From positions 1 to 64,000 of the forward strand of contig DAIRGA010000021.1 of assembly GCA_036794825.1 (NCBI GenBank): a stretch of DNA of 64,000 nucleotides, read 5' to 3'. Positions 1 through 9,020 of this stretch are shown piece by piece. The translations under genes and the position numbers were made by a program. This stretch comes from RZYY01 sp036794825. GTDB lineage: Bacteria > Bacteroidota > Bacteroidia > Bacteroidales > 4484-276. A model generated the notes under the pieces. It made no database searches, was not told the DNA's origin, and worked only from the letters and a program-made list of their open reading frames with translations. Within the stretch, counting starts at the first letter, position 1; each line of letters starts with the position of its first letter.

Positions 1-1228
1 CCGGTTTCAAACCTGAGGCCTTTTCGAATTCAATTTTAGCCTGGTCGTAACTTTTCTGTGCCAGCAAATCATCACCGGCTTTTACAGCAGACTGATACGC
101 AGCGTCGGTATTTGCCGCCAGCGTTGCGTTGATTTCCGCCATGCGCGCTGCAGGATGCGCTTCTTCGGGTTTCAGCTGGTAGGCCTTCCTGTATTCGGCC
201 AACGCCTCCTCCCAGGATTTTTTATCAAACAAAACATCAGCATTGGCAATGGTTTGCTGGTACTGCTGCTCAACCTTCTCAGCATCCGCCAGGATATTGT
301 TGATTTCGGTGATTTTCGCTCTGGGGTATGACTCCGATGCCTTGATACGTGCGGCTTCCTCATAGAACGGCCTGGCAGCGAGATAATCCTTCGCTGTGAA
401 GTTTTTATCGCCGGAGGCTATGGCATCGTTGTAGGATTTTTCGAGCGCCGCCGCATCCATTTCCCGCTTGGCGATGGTTTCATCTATCCGTAGGATCATA
501 TTTTGAGGATAAGTCTCTCCCGGCCTGATTTTTAGCGCATTGGAATAAGCAGACCTGGCCGAATCATAATCGAGGTTCATGTAAAAATCATCCGCCTCCT
601 TGATGGCATTTTCGTATTCCGCCTTTTCGGTTAATGTTTTATTGATCGCGTCAAGTTTGGTTTTGGCTTCCGTGGAGGCCGCGTTGTAGGTCAAAGCGGT
701 TTCAAATTCCTCTTTTGCCTTCTCGGGCTGCCGGTTGGTGAGGTACTGATTCCCGCGCTTCATTGCCGACTCAAAAGCGGTTGCTTTAGCTTGATTTTCT
801 CTTATCTGGCGGTTAAGATCAAGGATTCGCTGCGTCACATGATCATCTCCGGGACTGAGGTCGTTGGCAGTCATGTACGAAGCCAGCGCTTCTGCCCATT
901 TTTCCTGGTTGTAAAGTACGTCTGCTTTTTTTACCTGCTGAACAAACTCCTTATTGTCAACAATCTCAATTCCAAGTATTTTGTTGATCTCTTTGATCCT
1001 TGACACGGGGTGCTGCTCCTGTGGCATGAGTTTGCGCGCCTCTTCAAAAGCCTTTTTGGCATCAGGGTAGTTTTTTTCGAAGAGTAGTTTTTCGCCCAGG
1101 TTCACTTTTTCGTTGTATCGGGACCTATTATCAGGGGTTTGCCCTGAGGCTGAAACGATAACGAGGAAAAGGAAAATCAATAGTATGTTTATCCTGTGTA
1201 TGAGCGTTTTAGAAATGAACATGCACAT
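1..1228 (-). CDS. Secreted TPR-like repeat protein, N-terminal part (runs off the left edge)
   Basis: The minus-strand frame is open from an ATG at 1228 (second ATG at 1222) to the window edge, about 409 codons, so the C-terminus is missing. It begins with a signal peptide: a hydrophobic stretch followed by S-A-S-G-Q, a likely signal peptidase I site. The rest is about seven degenerate repeats of 55-65 residues, each following a pattern like A-D-x-L-x-x-x-K-x-Y-x-x-A-x-x-x-Y-x-x-A-x-x-L-x-P and then Y-P-x-x-R-I-x-E-I-N. This is a tetratricopeptide-like helical hairpin plus a linker helix. Such proteins are common in Bacteroidota, where they are usually periplasmic scaffolds. No enzymatic motif is seen in this part. 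The call as a repeat protein is firm; the function is unknown. Confidence 0.8.
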   Translation of the reverse strand, partial: MCMFISKTLIHRINILLIFLFLVIVSASGQTPDNRSRYNEKVNLGEKLLFEKNYPDAKKAFEEARKLMPQEQHPVSRIKEINKILGIEIVDNKEFVQQVKKADVLYNQEKWAEALASYMTANDLSPGDDHVTQRILDLNRQIRENQAKATAFESAMKRGNQYLTNRQPEKAKEEFETALTYNAASTEAKTKLDAINKTLTEKAEYENAIKEADDFYMNLDYDSARSAYSNALKIRPGETYPQNMILRIDETIAKREMDAAALEKSYNDAIASGDKNFTAKDYLAARPFYEEAARIKASESYPRAKITEINNILADAEKVEQQYQQTIANADVLFDKKSWEEALAEYRKAYQLKPEEAHPAARMAEINATLAANTDAAYQSAVKAGDDLLAQKSYDQAKIEFEKASGLKP

Positions 1229-1341
1229 CCGGTGGTTTAACTGAAATTTGAAATGTTGCTGGCTTGTGAGAGCAGATCAGCATATTAACCCGCCAAGCCT
1301 AAAAATATTGTTTAATCGAAATCCGGCAGATTATGCGCAGA

Positions 1342-1992
1342 TCAGATGATTTTCCCGTCAACGATGGTGAGTTTCCGGTCGGCCATGTCCGCAAGTTCGA
1401 GGTTGTGGGTAACGATGATAAAGGTTTGTTTGAATTTTTCACGGAGATCGAAAAATAGTTCGTGGAGTTCGCGGGCTGATTTGGAGTCAAGGTTTCCGCT
1501 GGGCTCGTCGGCCAGGATGACGCGCGGGTTGTTGATGAGCGCCCGTGCTACGGCAAGTCGCTGCTGCTCGCCGCCCGAAAGCTCCGAAGGTTTGTGATTG
1601 ATTCTGTCGCTAAGGTTAAGGTAAGAGATCAGTTTCATGGCTTTATCTTCGGCCTCGGATTTTGATTTGCGGGCGATGTAAGCCGGAATACACACATTTT
1701 CAATAGCGGTGAACTCGGGCAGCAGGTGGTGAAACTGAAATACAAATCCGATATTTTTGTTTCTGAAATCCGATAACTCTCTCTCCGGGAGCTGATTGAT
1801 CTGCCTGCTGTCAATCATTACCTTGCCCTGGTCGGCCTGGTCCAACGTTCCAATGATGTGCAAAAGTGTTGATTTTCCCGCCCCGGATGCCCCAACGATC
1901 GAAACAATCTCTCCTTCAGCGATTTCGATATCTATACCTTTTAATACATGAAGGCTGCCGTAGGATTTGTGGATATTTTCAGCTTTTATCAT
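1342..1992 (-). CDS. ABC transporter ATP-binding protein, LolD/MacB type
   Basis: A 216-residue cytoplasmic ABC ATPase. Walker A GASGAGKS is at residues 34-41, the signature LSGGEQQR at 138-145, and Walker B VILADE at 158-163, followed by PSGNLDS. The H-loop is in IIVTHN near residue 195. The P-S-G-N-L-D sequence and the short length are typical of the LolD/MacB/FtsE group, which powers lipoprotein release or mechanotransmission-type export. The partner permease is not adjacent: the upstream gene is divergent and the downstream gene is a repeat protein. The exact substrate therefore stays open. A TATTTTTG element (reverse complement of 2007-2014) lies directly upstream and could be the -7 box of a promoter with a very short leader. 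Confidence 0.88.
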   Translation of the reverse strand: MIKAENIHKSYGSLHVLKGIDIEIAEGEIVSIVGASGAGKSTLLHIIGTLDQADQGKVMIDSRQINQLPERELSDFRNKNIGFVFQFHHLLPEFTAIENVCIPAYIARKSKSEAEDKAMKLISYLNLSDRINHKPSELSGGEQQRLAVARALINNPRVILADEPSGNLDSKSARELHELFFDLREKFKQTFIIVTHNLELADMADRKLTIVDGKII

Positions 1993-2082
1993 GAATTGTT
2001 TTTTGGCAAAAATACAATTTCGAAAAGATAGCCGAACCTGCCTTTAATCCTTATGACGGAAAGAATCAGACAGAGGTAGTTT

Positions 2083-2111
2083 TTTGGTTTCATTCGAAAA
2101 GGCTACTTTTG
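2083..2111 (+). promoter_or_regulatory. Bacteroidota-type promoter before the patatin gene
   Basis: TTTG at 2083-2086 and TACTTTTG at 2104-2111 are separated by 17 bases. This matches the Bacteroidota -33 (TTTG/TTG) and -7 (TAnnTTTG) pattern. The ATG of the patatin gene follows 25 bases downstream. The promoter probably drives the run of plus-strand genes up to frr. Confidence 0.65.
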
Positions 2112-2136
2112 ACCCCCGAACGTAATCCTGTTGTGA

Positions 2137-4344
2137 ATGAAACAAATCTTTACGCTTCTTTTTATCACCTTGCTCATCCTATGTTTGTCATCATTTTTAC
2201 CAGCACAGGAGGCCAAACCGAAGCGCCCGAAAGTTGGCGTGGTTCTGAGTGGGGGCGGGGCCAAAGGATTTGCACACATAGGCGCATTGAAGGTATTGTC
2301 CGAAGCCGGTGTTCCCATTGATTTCATCGGTGGCACCAGCATGGGTGGTATAATGGGCGGACTTTACGCTTTGGGCTATTCAGCCGACTCGCTCGAAAAA
2401 CTGGTTTTGGAACAGGACTGGGTTGCAGTACTTTCGGATGACATCCCAAGACCAAGCCTTTCGATGAAAGAAAAAGAGCAGGAAGAAAAGTACTTCTTCT
2501 CACTGCCAATGTCTGAGCGTAAAATTCACATCCCTCTGGGACTGGTTTCGGGGCAGGCTGTTTTCAATATTTTATCCTATTACGGAAGTCCGGGCTACCA
2601 GTACAAAAGTTTTGACGATTTCCCGATTCCATTCTTTTGCATAGCAGCCGACATGGAAACCGGCGAGTCGGCGATCCTCAATGAGCCTCCGCTGCCCGCT
2701 GCCATGAGGGCTACAATGGCAATCCCAACCGTGTTTGCGCCGGTTGTTCTTAACGATCGCCTTCTAGTTGACGGCGGTCTTCTGAACAATTTCCCGGTGC
2801 AGGAGGTGGTTGACATGGGAGCGGATATAATAATAGGTATAGATGTGCAGGGGAAACTCTATACCAAAAAAGAACTCAACTCATTCCTGAAAATACTCGA
2901 TCAATCTTCCAATTTTTTGAGGATGCCGCTTTACGAAAAAGCCCTCAGCCTTACCGATATCTATATTAAGCCCGACCTCGCCGGCTACGGAGTCTCTTCG
3001 TTCAATGATGCTGATACCATTATCAAACTGGGTGAAATTGCCACAAGAGAGGTGATGCCCGAATTGCTGGCATTGGTAAATAGATTAAAAGAGTACGATG
3101 ATTTTGAGTCACCGCCGGAACGTATTGCACAACCGCTTGATACTGTGTTGATAAGGGATGTGAAGATAACCGGTTTGAAAAAAGTTCCGGAAGAATTTAT
3201 TACCCGTCATCTTAAAAAATCTTTTCCTGCCGAAATCGGTATGAAGGAAATCATCTCAAGTGTAGATAAATTGTACGCCACCAAAGGCTTTTATTCGATT
3301 TTTTATCACCTCGAGCCAATGGATAAGGGGGGCTATCGTCTTCACCTGGATTTTCATGAAAAGCAGGGCGCCGACCTCAGAGTTGGGATCAATTACAACA
3401 CCGATCTCAGGGCGGCATTCTTTCTTAACCTGACCGCCCGCAACTTTCTTATTCCCAGTGACAGAATGAGTTTAAGCCTCGATATCGGGGACAATTCCGG
3501 ATTTGAGGCCGATTACTTTATTGACAGAGGCTGGAAACCCGGCCCCGGGATGACATTAAAGGCTTTTACCCTTGATGTACCTGTGTTTGACGGGAATGTA
3601 AAAACAGCGTCCTTTAGCTTTTCAAGCTTGACCACACAACTATACGCCCAGTCCAACATCCACAATTTCTCTGTTTTAGGAGTGGGCGCTGAGATCGAAT
3701 ATTCAAGTCTGAAATCCAACGTCTTCGAAATTGATGTGGACAATGTCAACGATTTCAATTTCAATCTTGTGGCCTATTTTAAACTTGACAATCTCGACAG
3801 GAAAGTTTTCCCGACAACCGGAAGCAAGTTAGATGCTGATTTTAAGTTTGTTACCAACGTGAAAGACTCGCTGGGAGTAAAAGCAGATCCATTGGTATTT
3901 GCCACTGCCAGGTATTTGCAGACAGTGCCGCTTAGGCCAAGGCTAACCCTGATTCCGCAGTTTTATGGAGGCTCGCTTATCAGCCATGGGAGAGAAATAT
4001 TGCCTAAATATCAGACTTTTATGGGCGGGCTGACCGATAAATACGGCTACGGGCTGTTCCAGTTTGTCGGGCTGGAATTTATGCAAATCTCCGATCTGAA
4101 TACCGCCATCGGGCGGGTGGATTTGCAGTTCGAAGTCTTGAAAAACGTGTTTGCTACCGCCAAATACAACATCGGGTTCCGGTCGGAGGACCTAACCGGA
4201 CTTTTCACGCAATACAGCGCCGTAAATGGCATCGGGCTATCGGTGGGTTACAAAACTCCGATCGGTCCGCTGGAAATATCAGTGATGAATTCTGATTATT
4301 CCGGAAAATGGATAACTTACTTCAATTTTGGGTACATGTTTTAA
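2137..4344 (+). CDS. Patatin-like phospholipase with POTRA and BamA-like beta-barrel domain
   Basis: A 735-residue outer-membrane protein. Residues 1-23 are a signal peptide ending A-Q. The patatin domain (about 32-250) has the oxyanion hole GGGAKG (39-44), the nucleophile elbow GTSMG (66-70, Ser68) and the catalytic Asp212 in D-G-G, so the Ser-Asp dyad is intact. Residues about 330-400 look like one POTRA domain. The C-terminal third has alternating beta strands and ends in an aromatic residue (F at the end of the chain), as expected for an Omp85-type barrel. This is the architecture of PlpD-like type Vd autotransporter phospholipases (patatin + POTRA + barrel), common in Bacteroidota. The predicted activity is phospholipase A or lysophospholipase. 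It is first in a close-packed plus-strand run. Confidence 0.9.
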   Translation: MKQIFTLLFITLLILCLSSFLPAQEAKPKRPKVGVVLSGGGAKGFAHIGALKVLSEAGVPIDFIGGTSMGGIMGGLYALGYSADSLEKLVLEQDWVAVLSDDIPRPSLSMKEKEQEEKYFFSLPMSERKIHIPLGLVSGQAVFNILSYYGSPGYQYKSFDDFPIPFFCIAADMETGESAILNEPPLPAAMRATMAIPTVFAPVVLNDRLLVDGGLLNNFPVQEVVDMGADIIIGIDVQGKLYTKKELNSFLKILDQSSNFLRMPLYEKALSLTDIYIKPDLAGYGVSSFNDADTIIKLGEIATREVMPELLALVNRLKEYDDFESPPERIAQPLDTVLIRDVKITGLKKVPEEFITRHLKKSFPAEIGMKEIISSVDKLYATKGFYSIFYHLEPMDKGGYRLHLDFHEKQGADLRVGINYNTDLRAAFFLNLTARNFLIPSDRMSLSLDIGDNSGFEADYFIDRGWKPGPGMTLKAFTLDVPVFDGNVKTASFSFSSLTTQLYAQSNIHNFSVLGVGAEIEYSSLKSNVFEIDVDNVNDFNFNLVAYFKLDNLDRKVFPTTGSKLDADFKFVTNVKDSLGVKADPLVFATARYLQTVPLRPRLTLIPQFYGGSLISHGREILPKYQTFMGGLTDKYGYGLFQFVGLEFMQISDLNTAIGRVDLQFEVLKNVFATAKYNIGFRSEDLTGLFTQYSAVNGIGLSVGYKTPIGPLEISVMNSDYSGKWITYFNFGYMF

Positions 4345-4354
4345 AAATTAACTT

Positions 4355-5242
4355 ATGGAAACAGTCAGCAAAATCTGGGATGTAATCTGGAACAATATAG
4401 TCCTTACTTTCGGCATTGCTTTTTCAATGTTTGGGCTTTTTTTTATATTGGGCATGCTTTTGTACCTTTTCTCACGGTTTAGCCGGACTACCTTTGCAAA
4501 GGCTATGGGCCCCCGTGCGGAAGTGTTTTTTACTGCCTGGATCGGCGCTCCTGTGCATGAACTGGGACATGCATTTTTCTGCCTTATTTTCGGACACAAA
4601 ATCACCAATATCAAGCTGTTTACGCCCAATTCGAAAGATGGAACACTTGGCATGGTGGAGCATAGCTATAATAAGAAAAATTTGTACCACCAAATCGGGA
4701 ACTTCTTTATTGGTGTTGGGCCTATAATTTTTGGATCGCTGATAATTCTCGGATTGCTCTATTACCTGATGCCGGGTGGCAAGCAGATCATCAGCATGCT
4801 TCAGGCCAAGAGCTATGCCATACACCAGGCCGAGTCCGGGTTGATAGCCTACCTGACCATGATCTTTGAAGGTTTATGGACAGTTGGCAAAAGCCTTTTC
4901 TCTGCCGAAAATATCCACAACTGGCAATTCTGGGTTTTCCTTTTCATCACCATGTCCATTGCAGGTCACATGGAACTCAGCCCTGCCGACCTGAAGCAGA
5001 TGGGGGTTGGTTTCATCTTCATATTTATCATTATGTTTGTTATTACATTGGTATTCAACCTGATATTCAGCAGTGCAACCAATGTTCTGCTCTATACAGT
5101 TCCATGGATTGCCCACCTCAACCAGCTCCTCTTTTTCTCACTGATGCTTTCAGTCATTTACTTTTTCTCAACCTATATCATCATCTCCATTTTCTATATG
5201 ATTATAAAGCAGCAGTTTATCAATCCGTTCAAACGCAAATAA
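4355..5242 (+). CDS. Multi-spanning membrane protein with HExxH motif, M50-like
   Basis: A 295-residue integral membrane protein with six or more hydrophobic segments (for example about 15-40, 122-145, 185-200, 215-240 and 255-285). A zinc-protease-type motif H-E-L-G-H is at residues 68-72, next to a hydrophobic segment, with G-H-K-I following. This arrangement resembles site-2-protease (M50) family members, in which HExxH sits within a membrane helix. A clear second ligand motif (such as N-x-x-P-x-x-x-x-D-G) is not seen, so protease activity is uncertain. The gene starts 10 bases after the patatin gene and ends 21 bases before pyrH, so it is probably co-transcribed with both. Confidence 0.6.
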   Translation: METVSKIWDVIWNNIVLTFGIAFSMFGLFFILGMLLYLFSRFSRTTFAKAMGPRAEVFFTAWIGAPVHELGHAFFCLIFGHKITNIKLFTPNSKDGTLGMVEHSYNKKNLYHQIGNFFIGVGPIIFGSLIILGLLYYLMPGGKQIISMLQAKSYAIHQAESGLIAYLTMIFEGLWTVGKSLFSAENIHNWQFWVFLFITMSIAGHMELSPADLKQMGVGFIFIFIIMFVITLVFNLIFSSATNVLLYTVPWIAHLNQLLFFSLMLSVIYFFSTYIIISIFYMIIKQQFINPFKRK

Positions 5243-5263
5243 CTTCAATAAACATTTAAGATT

Positions 5264-5968
5264 ATGAAATACAGAAGAGTACTGCTCAAACTCAGCGGCG
5301 AAGCGCTGATGGGAAATCAACAGTATGGCATTGACCCTCAGCGGCTTTCAGAGTATGCTGAAGAAATCAAATCTGCGGTGAACCAGGGCGCAGAGATTGC
5401 CATTGTGATGGGTGGCGGCAATATTTTCAGGGGTCTTTCGGGAGTGAGCAAAGGCGTCAGCCGGCTTGAGGGCGATTACATGGGAATGCTGGCCACAGTC
5501 ATCAACAGCATGGCGCTGCAAGGTGCTCTCGAATCGGCCGGGGTACCTGCAAAACTCCTCGGAGGGCTGGCCATTGACCCCATAGTGGAACGCGTCAGCG
5601 GCAGAAGAATAATGAATTATCTCAGCAACGGGCAAGTTGTGCTGATTACCGGCGGTACCGGAAATCCCTACTTCACCACCGACACCGCAGCAGCACTCAG
5701 AGCCATAGAGATGCAAGCCGAAGCCATCCTCAAAGGTACCCGCGTGGATGGAATTTACACCGCCGATCCCGAAAAAGACCCCACAGCCGTCAGGTATCCA
5801 TCGCTCACCTTTGCCGAAGCTATCGAGAAAAAGCTCAAAGTAATGGATCTCACTGCCTTCACCCTTTGCCAGGAAAATAACATGCCCATCCACGTTTTCG
5901 ACATGAACACCAGGGGTAATCTGGCCAAAGTCCTCGCTGACGGAAGCATTGGAACGAGGGTGAGCTAG
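5264..5968 (+). CDS. pyrH: UMP kinase
   Basis: A 234-residue cytoplasmic kinase of the amino acid kinase fold that converts UMP and ATP to UDP and ADP in pyrimidine nucleotide synthesis. The N-terminal R-V-L-L-K-L-S-G-E-A-L motif, the G-G-G-N-I-F-R-G loop and the I-T-G-G-T-G-N-P-Y-F-T-T-D-T segment are hallmarks of bacterial PyrH. The length matches the family (235-245). The usual neighbour frr lies downstream, separated here by an SDR gene. Confidence 0.97.
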   Translation: MKYRRVLLKLSGEALMGNQQYGIDPQRLSEYAEEIKSAVNQGAEIAIVMGGGNIFRGLSGVSKGVSRLEGDYMGMLATVINSMALQGALESAGVPAKLLGGLAIDPIVERVSGRRIMNYLSNGQVVLITGGTGNPYFTTDTAAALRAIEMQAEAILKGTRVDGIYTADPEKDPTAVRYPSLTFAEAIEKKLKVMDLTAFTLCQENNMPIHVFDMNTRGNLAKVLADGSIGTRVS

Positions 5969-6043
5969 TCGGTCAATTATCAGGAAACAAAACTCGCCAA
6001 CCAGGCAGGAATGTTGTTTAATATCAATGAATTAAGAAAAATC

Positions 6044-6838
6044 ATGTCACGACTGTCCAATAAAATTGCATTGATAACAGGCGCTGCCGGAGGAATCGGA
6101 TTGGCTACAGCTGAGCTTTTCCATAAAGAGGGCGCTTTCGTTATTCTGAGCGATATCAGGGATGACGAAGGGCATAACGCTGCACAAAGTATTGGAAATC
6201 AATGCGAATACCTGCATCTTGATGTTGGTCAGGAGGATGACTGGATCAAGGCTGCGGATTATATTCGAGAGAAATTTGGAAGGCTCGATGTACTGGTGAA
6301 CAATGCCGGAATTACGGGTCTTATGGAAACTACTGGTCCTTTTGATGCTGAATATTCGGATTATGAAACCTGGAAGGAGGTTCACCGGGTCAATTCCGAT
6401 GGCGTGATGTTGGGTTGCAAGTATGCAATCCGTTTAATGAAAAGCCAGGGTGGTAGTATCGTAAATATCTCATCCAGAAGTGGTTTGATAGGAATTCCCG
6501 GCGCGGTGGCCTATGCAGCCAGCAAAGCAGCCGTGAGAAATCACACCAAGAGCGTGGCGCTCTATTGCGCAGAAAATGGTTATCGGATCAGGTGCAACAG
6601 CATACATCCTGCGGCGATATTGACCCCGATGTGGGATGCATTTTTAGGCGAGGGTGAACAGCGGATGAAAATGATCCGGGAAGTAGAATACGGGATTCCC
6701 ATGGGACATTTTGGCGAACCGGTGGACGTAGCTTACGGAGCGCTTTACCTTGTAAGCGATGAAAGTAAATACGTTACCGGAATTGAGCTTACTATTGATG
6801 GCGGCATCTTAGCAGGAAGCGAGGCCCGGCCCGGATAA
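6044..6838 (+). CDS. SDR family NAD(P)-dependent oxidoreductase
   Basis: A classical short-chain dehydrogenase of about 264 residues counted from the ATG at 6044. An in-frame ATG at 6011 would add 11 residues, but the 6044 start places the cofactor loop T-G-A-A-G-G-I-G at the usual distance from the N-terminus. N-N-A-G, a catalytic Ser in I-S-S-R-S-G and Y-A-A-S-K-A-A (Tyr-x-x-x-Lys) complete the active site. The C-terminal T-G-I-E-L-T-I-D-G-G is typical. An acidic residue (D in L-S-D-I-R-D) after the second strand suggests NAD(H) rather than NADP(H). The substrate is unknown. The gene interrupts the common pyrH-frr pair. Confidence 0.88.
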   Translation: MSRLSNKIALITGAAGGIGLATAELFHKEGAFVILSDIRDDEGHNAAQSIGNQCEYLHLDVGQEDDWIKAADYIREKFGRLDVLVNNAGITGLMETTGPFDAEYSDYETWKEVHRVNSDGVMLGCKYAIRLMKSQGGSIVNISSRSGLIGIPGAVAYAASKAAVRNHTKSVALYCAENGYRIRCNSIHPAAILTPMWDAFLGEGEQRMKMIREVEYGIPMGHFGEPVDVAYGALYLVSDESKYVTGIELTIDGGILAGSEARPG

Positions 6839-6857
6839 GCGTTCCGAACTTTCGAAA

Positions 6858-6893
6858 TTTGCCTTTTTCAATTTCGACAATATTGTATTTTTG
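6858..6893 (+). promoter_or_regulatory. Possible promoter before frr
   Basis: TATTTTTG at 6886-6893 fits the Bacteroidota -7 consensus. TTTG at 6858-6861 could be the -33 box, but the 24-base spacing is longer than usual. The frr ATG is 27 bases downstream. This would allow frr expression independent of pyrH. Confidence 0.45.
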
Positions 6894-6919
6894 CAGTCAA
6901 ACAGTAAAAAAACAGCATT

Positions 6920-7483
6920 ATGACCGAGGAAACCCAATTTGTAATGGATGAAGCAATCGAGGGAATGGAAAATGCCATTCAGCACCTCGAGCGGGAGTTT
7001 CACAAGATCAGAGCCGGAAAAGCAACCCCTGACATGCTCGAAGACGTCAGGTTTGACTATTATGGCGCGATGACACCGCTCAATCAGGCAGCCAACATCA
7101 ATACTCCGGACACGCGACTCATTGTGGTTCAGCCCTTTGATAAAAGCATGCTGCCAGTTATGGAAAAAGCCATAATGGCAGCTAACCTTGGATTCAACCC
7201 ACAGAACAACGGTGAGGTTTTGCGGATACAGGTGCCGCCCATTACCGAACAGCGCCGTCGCGACCTGGTGAAACAGGCCAAAAATGAGGCTGAAAATGCC
7301 AAAGTAACCATACGGAACATCCGCCGCAGCGCCAACGATGATGCAAAGCAGCTAAAGAAAGATGGTTTGCCCGAAGACGAGGCCAAAAAACTGGAAGATG
7401 ATATCCAGAAACTGACCGACAAGTTTGTAAAAAAGGTGGATGATCTTTTCGAGATCAAAGAAAAAGACCTTATGGCAGTATAA
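6920..7483 (+). CDS. frr: Ribosome recycling factor
   Basis: A 187-residue protein that, with EF-G, splits post-termination ribosomes. The F-H-K-I-R-A-G-K-A-T-P segment near residue 30, the V-Q-P-F-D-K-S-M motif, the P-P-I-T-E-Q-R-R-R-D-L-V-K motif around residue 110 and the basic R-N-I-R-R-S-A-N-D-D stretch are diagnostic. The length is normal for the family. It is followed by a terminator hairpin. Confidence 0.97.
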   Translation: MTEETQFVMDEAIEGMENAIQHLEREFHKIRAGKATPDMLEDVRFDYYGAMTPLNQAANINTPDTRLIVVQPFDKSMLPVMEKAIMAANLGFNPQNNGEVLRIQVPPITEQRRRDLVKQAKNEAENAKVTIRNIRRSANDDAKQLKKDGLPEDEAKKLEDDIQKLTDKFVKKVDDLFEIKEKDLMAV

Positions 7484-7510
7484 CCATGAAACGGATGAAT
7501 ATTGATAAAG

Positions 7511-7541
7511 AGCAATCTCTGATTTCAGGGGTTGCTTTTTT
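7511..7541 (+). terminator. Rho-independent terminator after frr
   Basis: AGCAATC at 7511-7517 pairs with GGTTGCT at 7530-7536 (seven pairs, one G-T wobble). A run of T follows at 7537-7541. It closes the run that begins at the patatin gene. Confidence 0.75.
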
Positions 7542-7583
7542 GATTTATAACAAAAAATATGATTTCAACAACTTGAAAATCTG

Positions 7584-9008
7584 ATGATTGATAATTTAAG
7601 AGAAGCCTACAACGCTGAGAGTTTTCGAAAAGAAGGTCATAAACTCATTGATCTGCTTGCTGGTCATTTGGCAAAAATTTCCAATGGCGAAGGAAAAGTA
7701 CTTAATTGGAAAACTCCCTACGACCAGTTAAAATTCTGGGAAGAACATATTGGAAGCGACCACTCCTTAACCGATTTTTTCGCCGATGTTCTCGATAATT
7801 CGATAGCCATTCATCATCCGAAATATATTGGGCACCAGGTGGGCGCAACAGCGCCTGTTGCTGCGCTTGCCGATCTTTTGGGCGCGATGACCAACAATGG
7901 AATGGCGATTTACGAAATGGGCGCTGCCGGTACAGCAATGGAGAAGTTCGTTACCGGAATCCTGTGCCGGCAGGTTGGTTTTGGCGACAATGCTGATGGA
8001 TTCATCACCTCCGGCGGTACACTGGCCAATCTAACGGCATTACTGGCAGCCCGCAAAGCCATGTCGGAGCGAGATGTGTGGCAGGATGGGCACAAGGAAA
8101 AACTTGGGGTAATGGTTTCCACTGAAGCACATTATTGTATTGACCGTTCGCTGCGGATCATGGGCTTTGGCGAGGAAGGAATCATCAAAGTTCCTGTGGA
8201 TGAAATGTTTAGGGTAAATACCGGTTCGATGGAGCAATACCTCAGGAAAGCCGCTGAAGAGGGAATCAAGGTGATAGCTTTTGCAGCAAGCGCCCCTTCA
8301 ACGGCCACAGGAATTTATGATGATCTGGTTGAAATCGGTCAATTTTGCCAGAATCACAACTTGTGGTTTCATGTGGACGGAGCGCATGGTGGAGCGGCCA
8401 TTTTTTCGTCAAAATACCGAAACCTGCTCAACGGCATCGAAATAGCTGATTCGGTGGTAATTGATGCCCACAAAATGATGATGGCGCCGGTGCTCACCAC
8501 ATTCCTTCTTTTCAAAAACAAAGTCAACTCCTACGCAACTTTTCATCAGAAAGCAAAGTATCTTTTTGACAGTCAGCATGATGAAGAGTGGTACAACTAC
8601 GCCAGAAGAACTTTTGAGTGCACTAAGTTGATGATGAGCCTGAAATTTTACTCCATCATCAAAGCGCATGGATTGAGGATATTTGACGAGTACGTAACCC
8701 GGCAATACGATCTTGGTAGTAGTTTCGCCGAAATCATCTGCCAACATCCTGAATTTGAGTTGTTTATACCGCCGGATTCCAACATAGTCTGTTTCCGTTA
8801 CATCCGGGAGGGTTTGAGCGAAAATGGGCTAAGTGACCTGAATGCACGGTTGCGGCAACAAATACTGGAAAATGGTGATTTTTACATCGTCCAGACACAG
8901 TTGAAAGGGACCACATGGCTCAGGGTATCCATCATGAGTCCGTTAACCGAAGTTTCCACGCTCAGGGAGCTATTGGATTACATTGTTGATTTGGCTGATC
9001 ATATTTAA
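7584..9008 (+). CDS. PLP-dependent group II amino acid decarboxylase
   Basis: A 474-residue cytoplasmic enzyme of the glutamate/aromatic-amino-acid decarboxylase family. Visible features are T-S-G-G-T-L-A-N-L at 142-150 (phosphate binding), His183 in S-T-E-A-H-Y (ring stacking), Asp265 in H-V-D-G-A-H-G-G (pyridine nitrogen) and the Schiff-base Lys297 in D-A-H-K. All catalytic positions are present. The family includes decarboxylases of glutamate, 2,4-diaminobutyrate, tyrosine, tryptophan and aspartate, and the substrate cannot be assigned from motifs. It could serve polyamine or trace-amine formation or acid resistance. It ends only 12 bases before the next gene but shares no obvious pathway with it. 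Confidence 0.88.
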   Translation: MIDNLREAYNAESFRKEGHKLIDLLAGHLAKISNGEGKVLNWKTPYDQLKFWEEHIGSDHSLTDFFADVLDNSIAIHHPKYIGHQVGATAPVAALADLLGAMTNNGMAIYEMGAAGTAMEKFVTGILCRQVGFGDNADGFITSGGTLANLTALLAARKAMSERDVWQDGHKEKLGVMVSTEAHYCIDRSLRIMGFGEEGIIKVPVDEMFRVNTGSMEQYLRKAAEEGIKVIAFAASAPSTATGIYDDLVEIGQFCQNHNLWFHVDGAHGGAAIFSSKYRNLLNGIEIADSVVIDAHKMMMAPVLTTFLLFKNKVNSYATFHQKAKYLFDSQHDEEWYNYARRTFECTKLMMSLKFYSIIKAHGLRIFDEYVTRQYDLGSSFAEIICQHPEFELFIPPDSNIVCFRYIREGLSENGLSDLNARLRQQILENGDFYIVQTQLKGTTWLRVSIMSPLTEVSTLRELLDYIVDLADHI

Positions 9009-9020
9009 TAATTGCTGAAA

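Noticed and set aside
5348..5893. Minus-strand ORF of 181 codons within pyrH
   Set aside because: Shadow of the UMP kinase gene with low-complexity composition and no family features.
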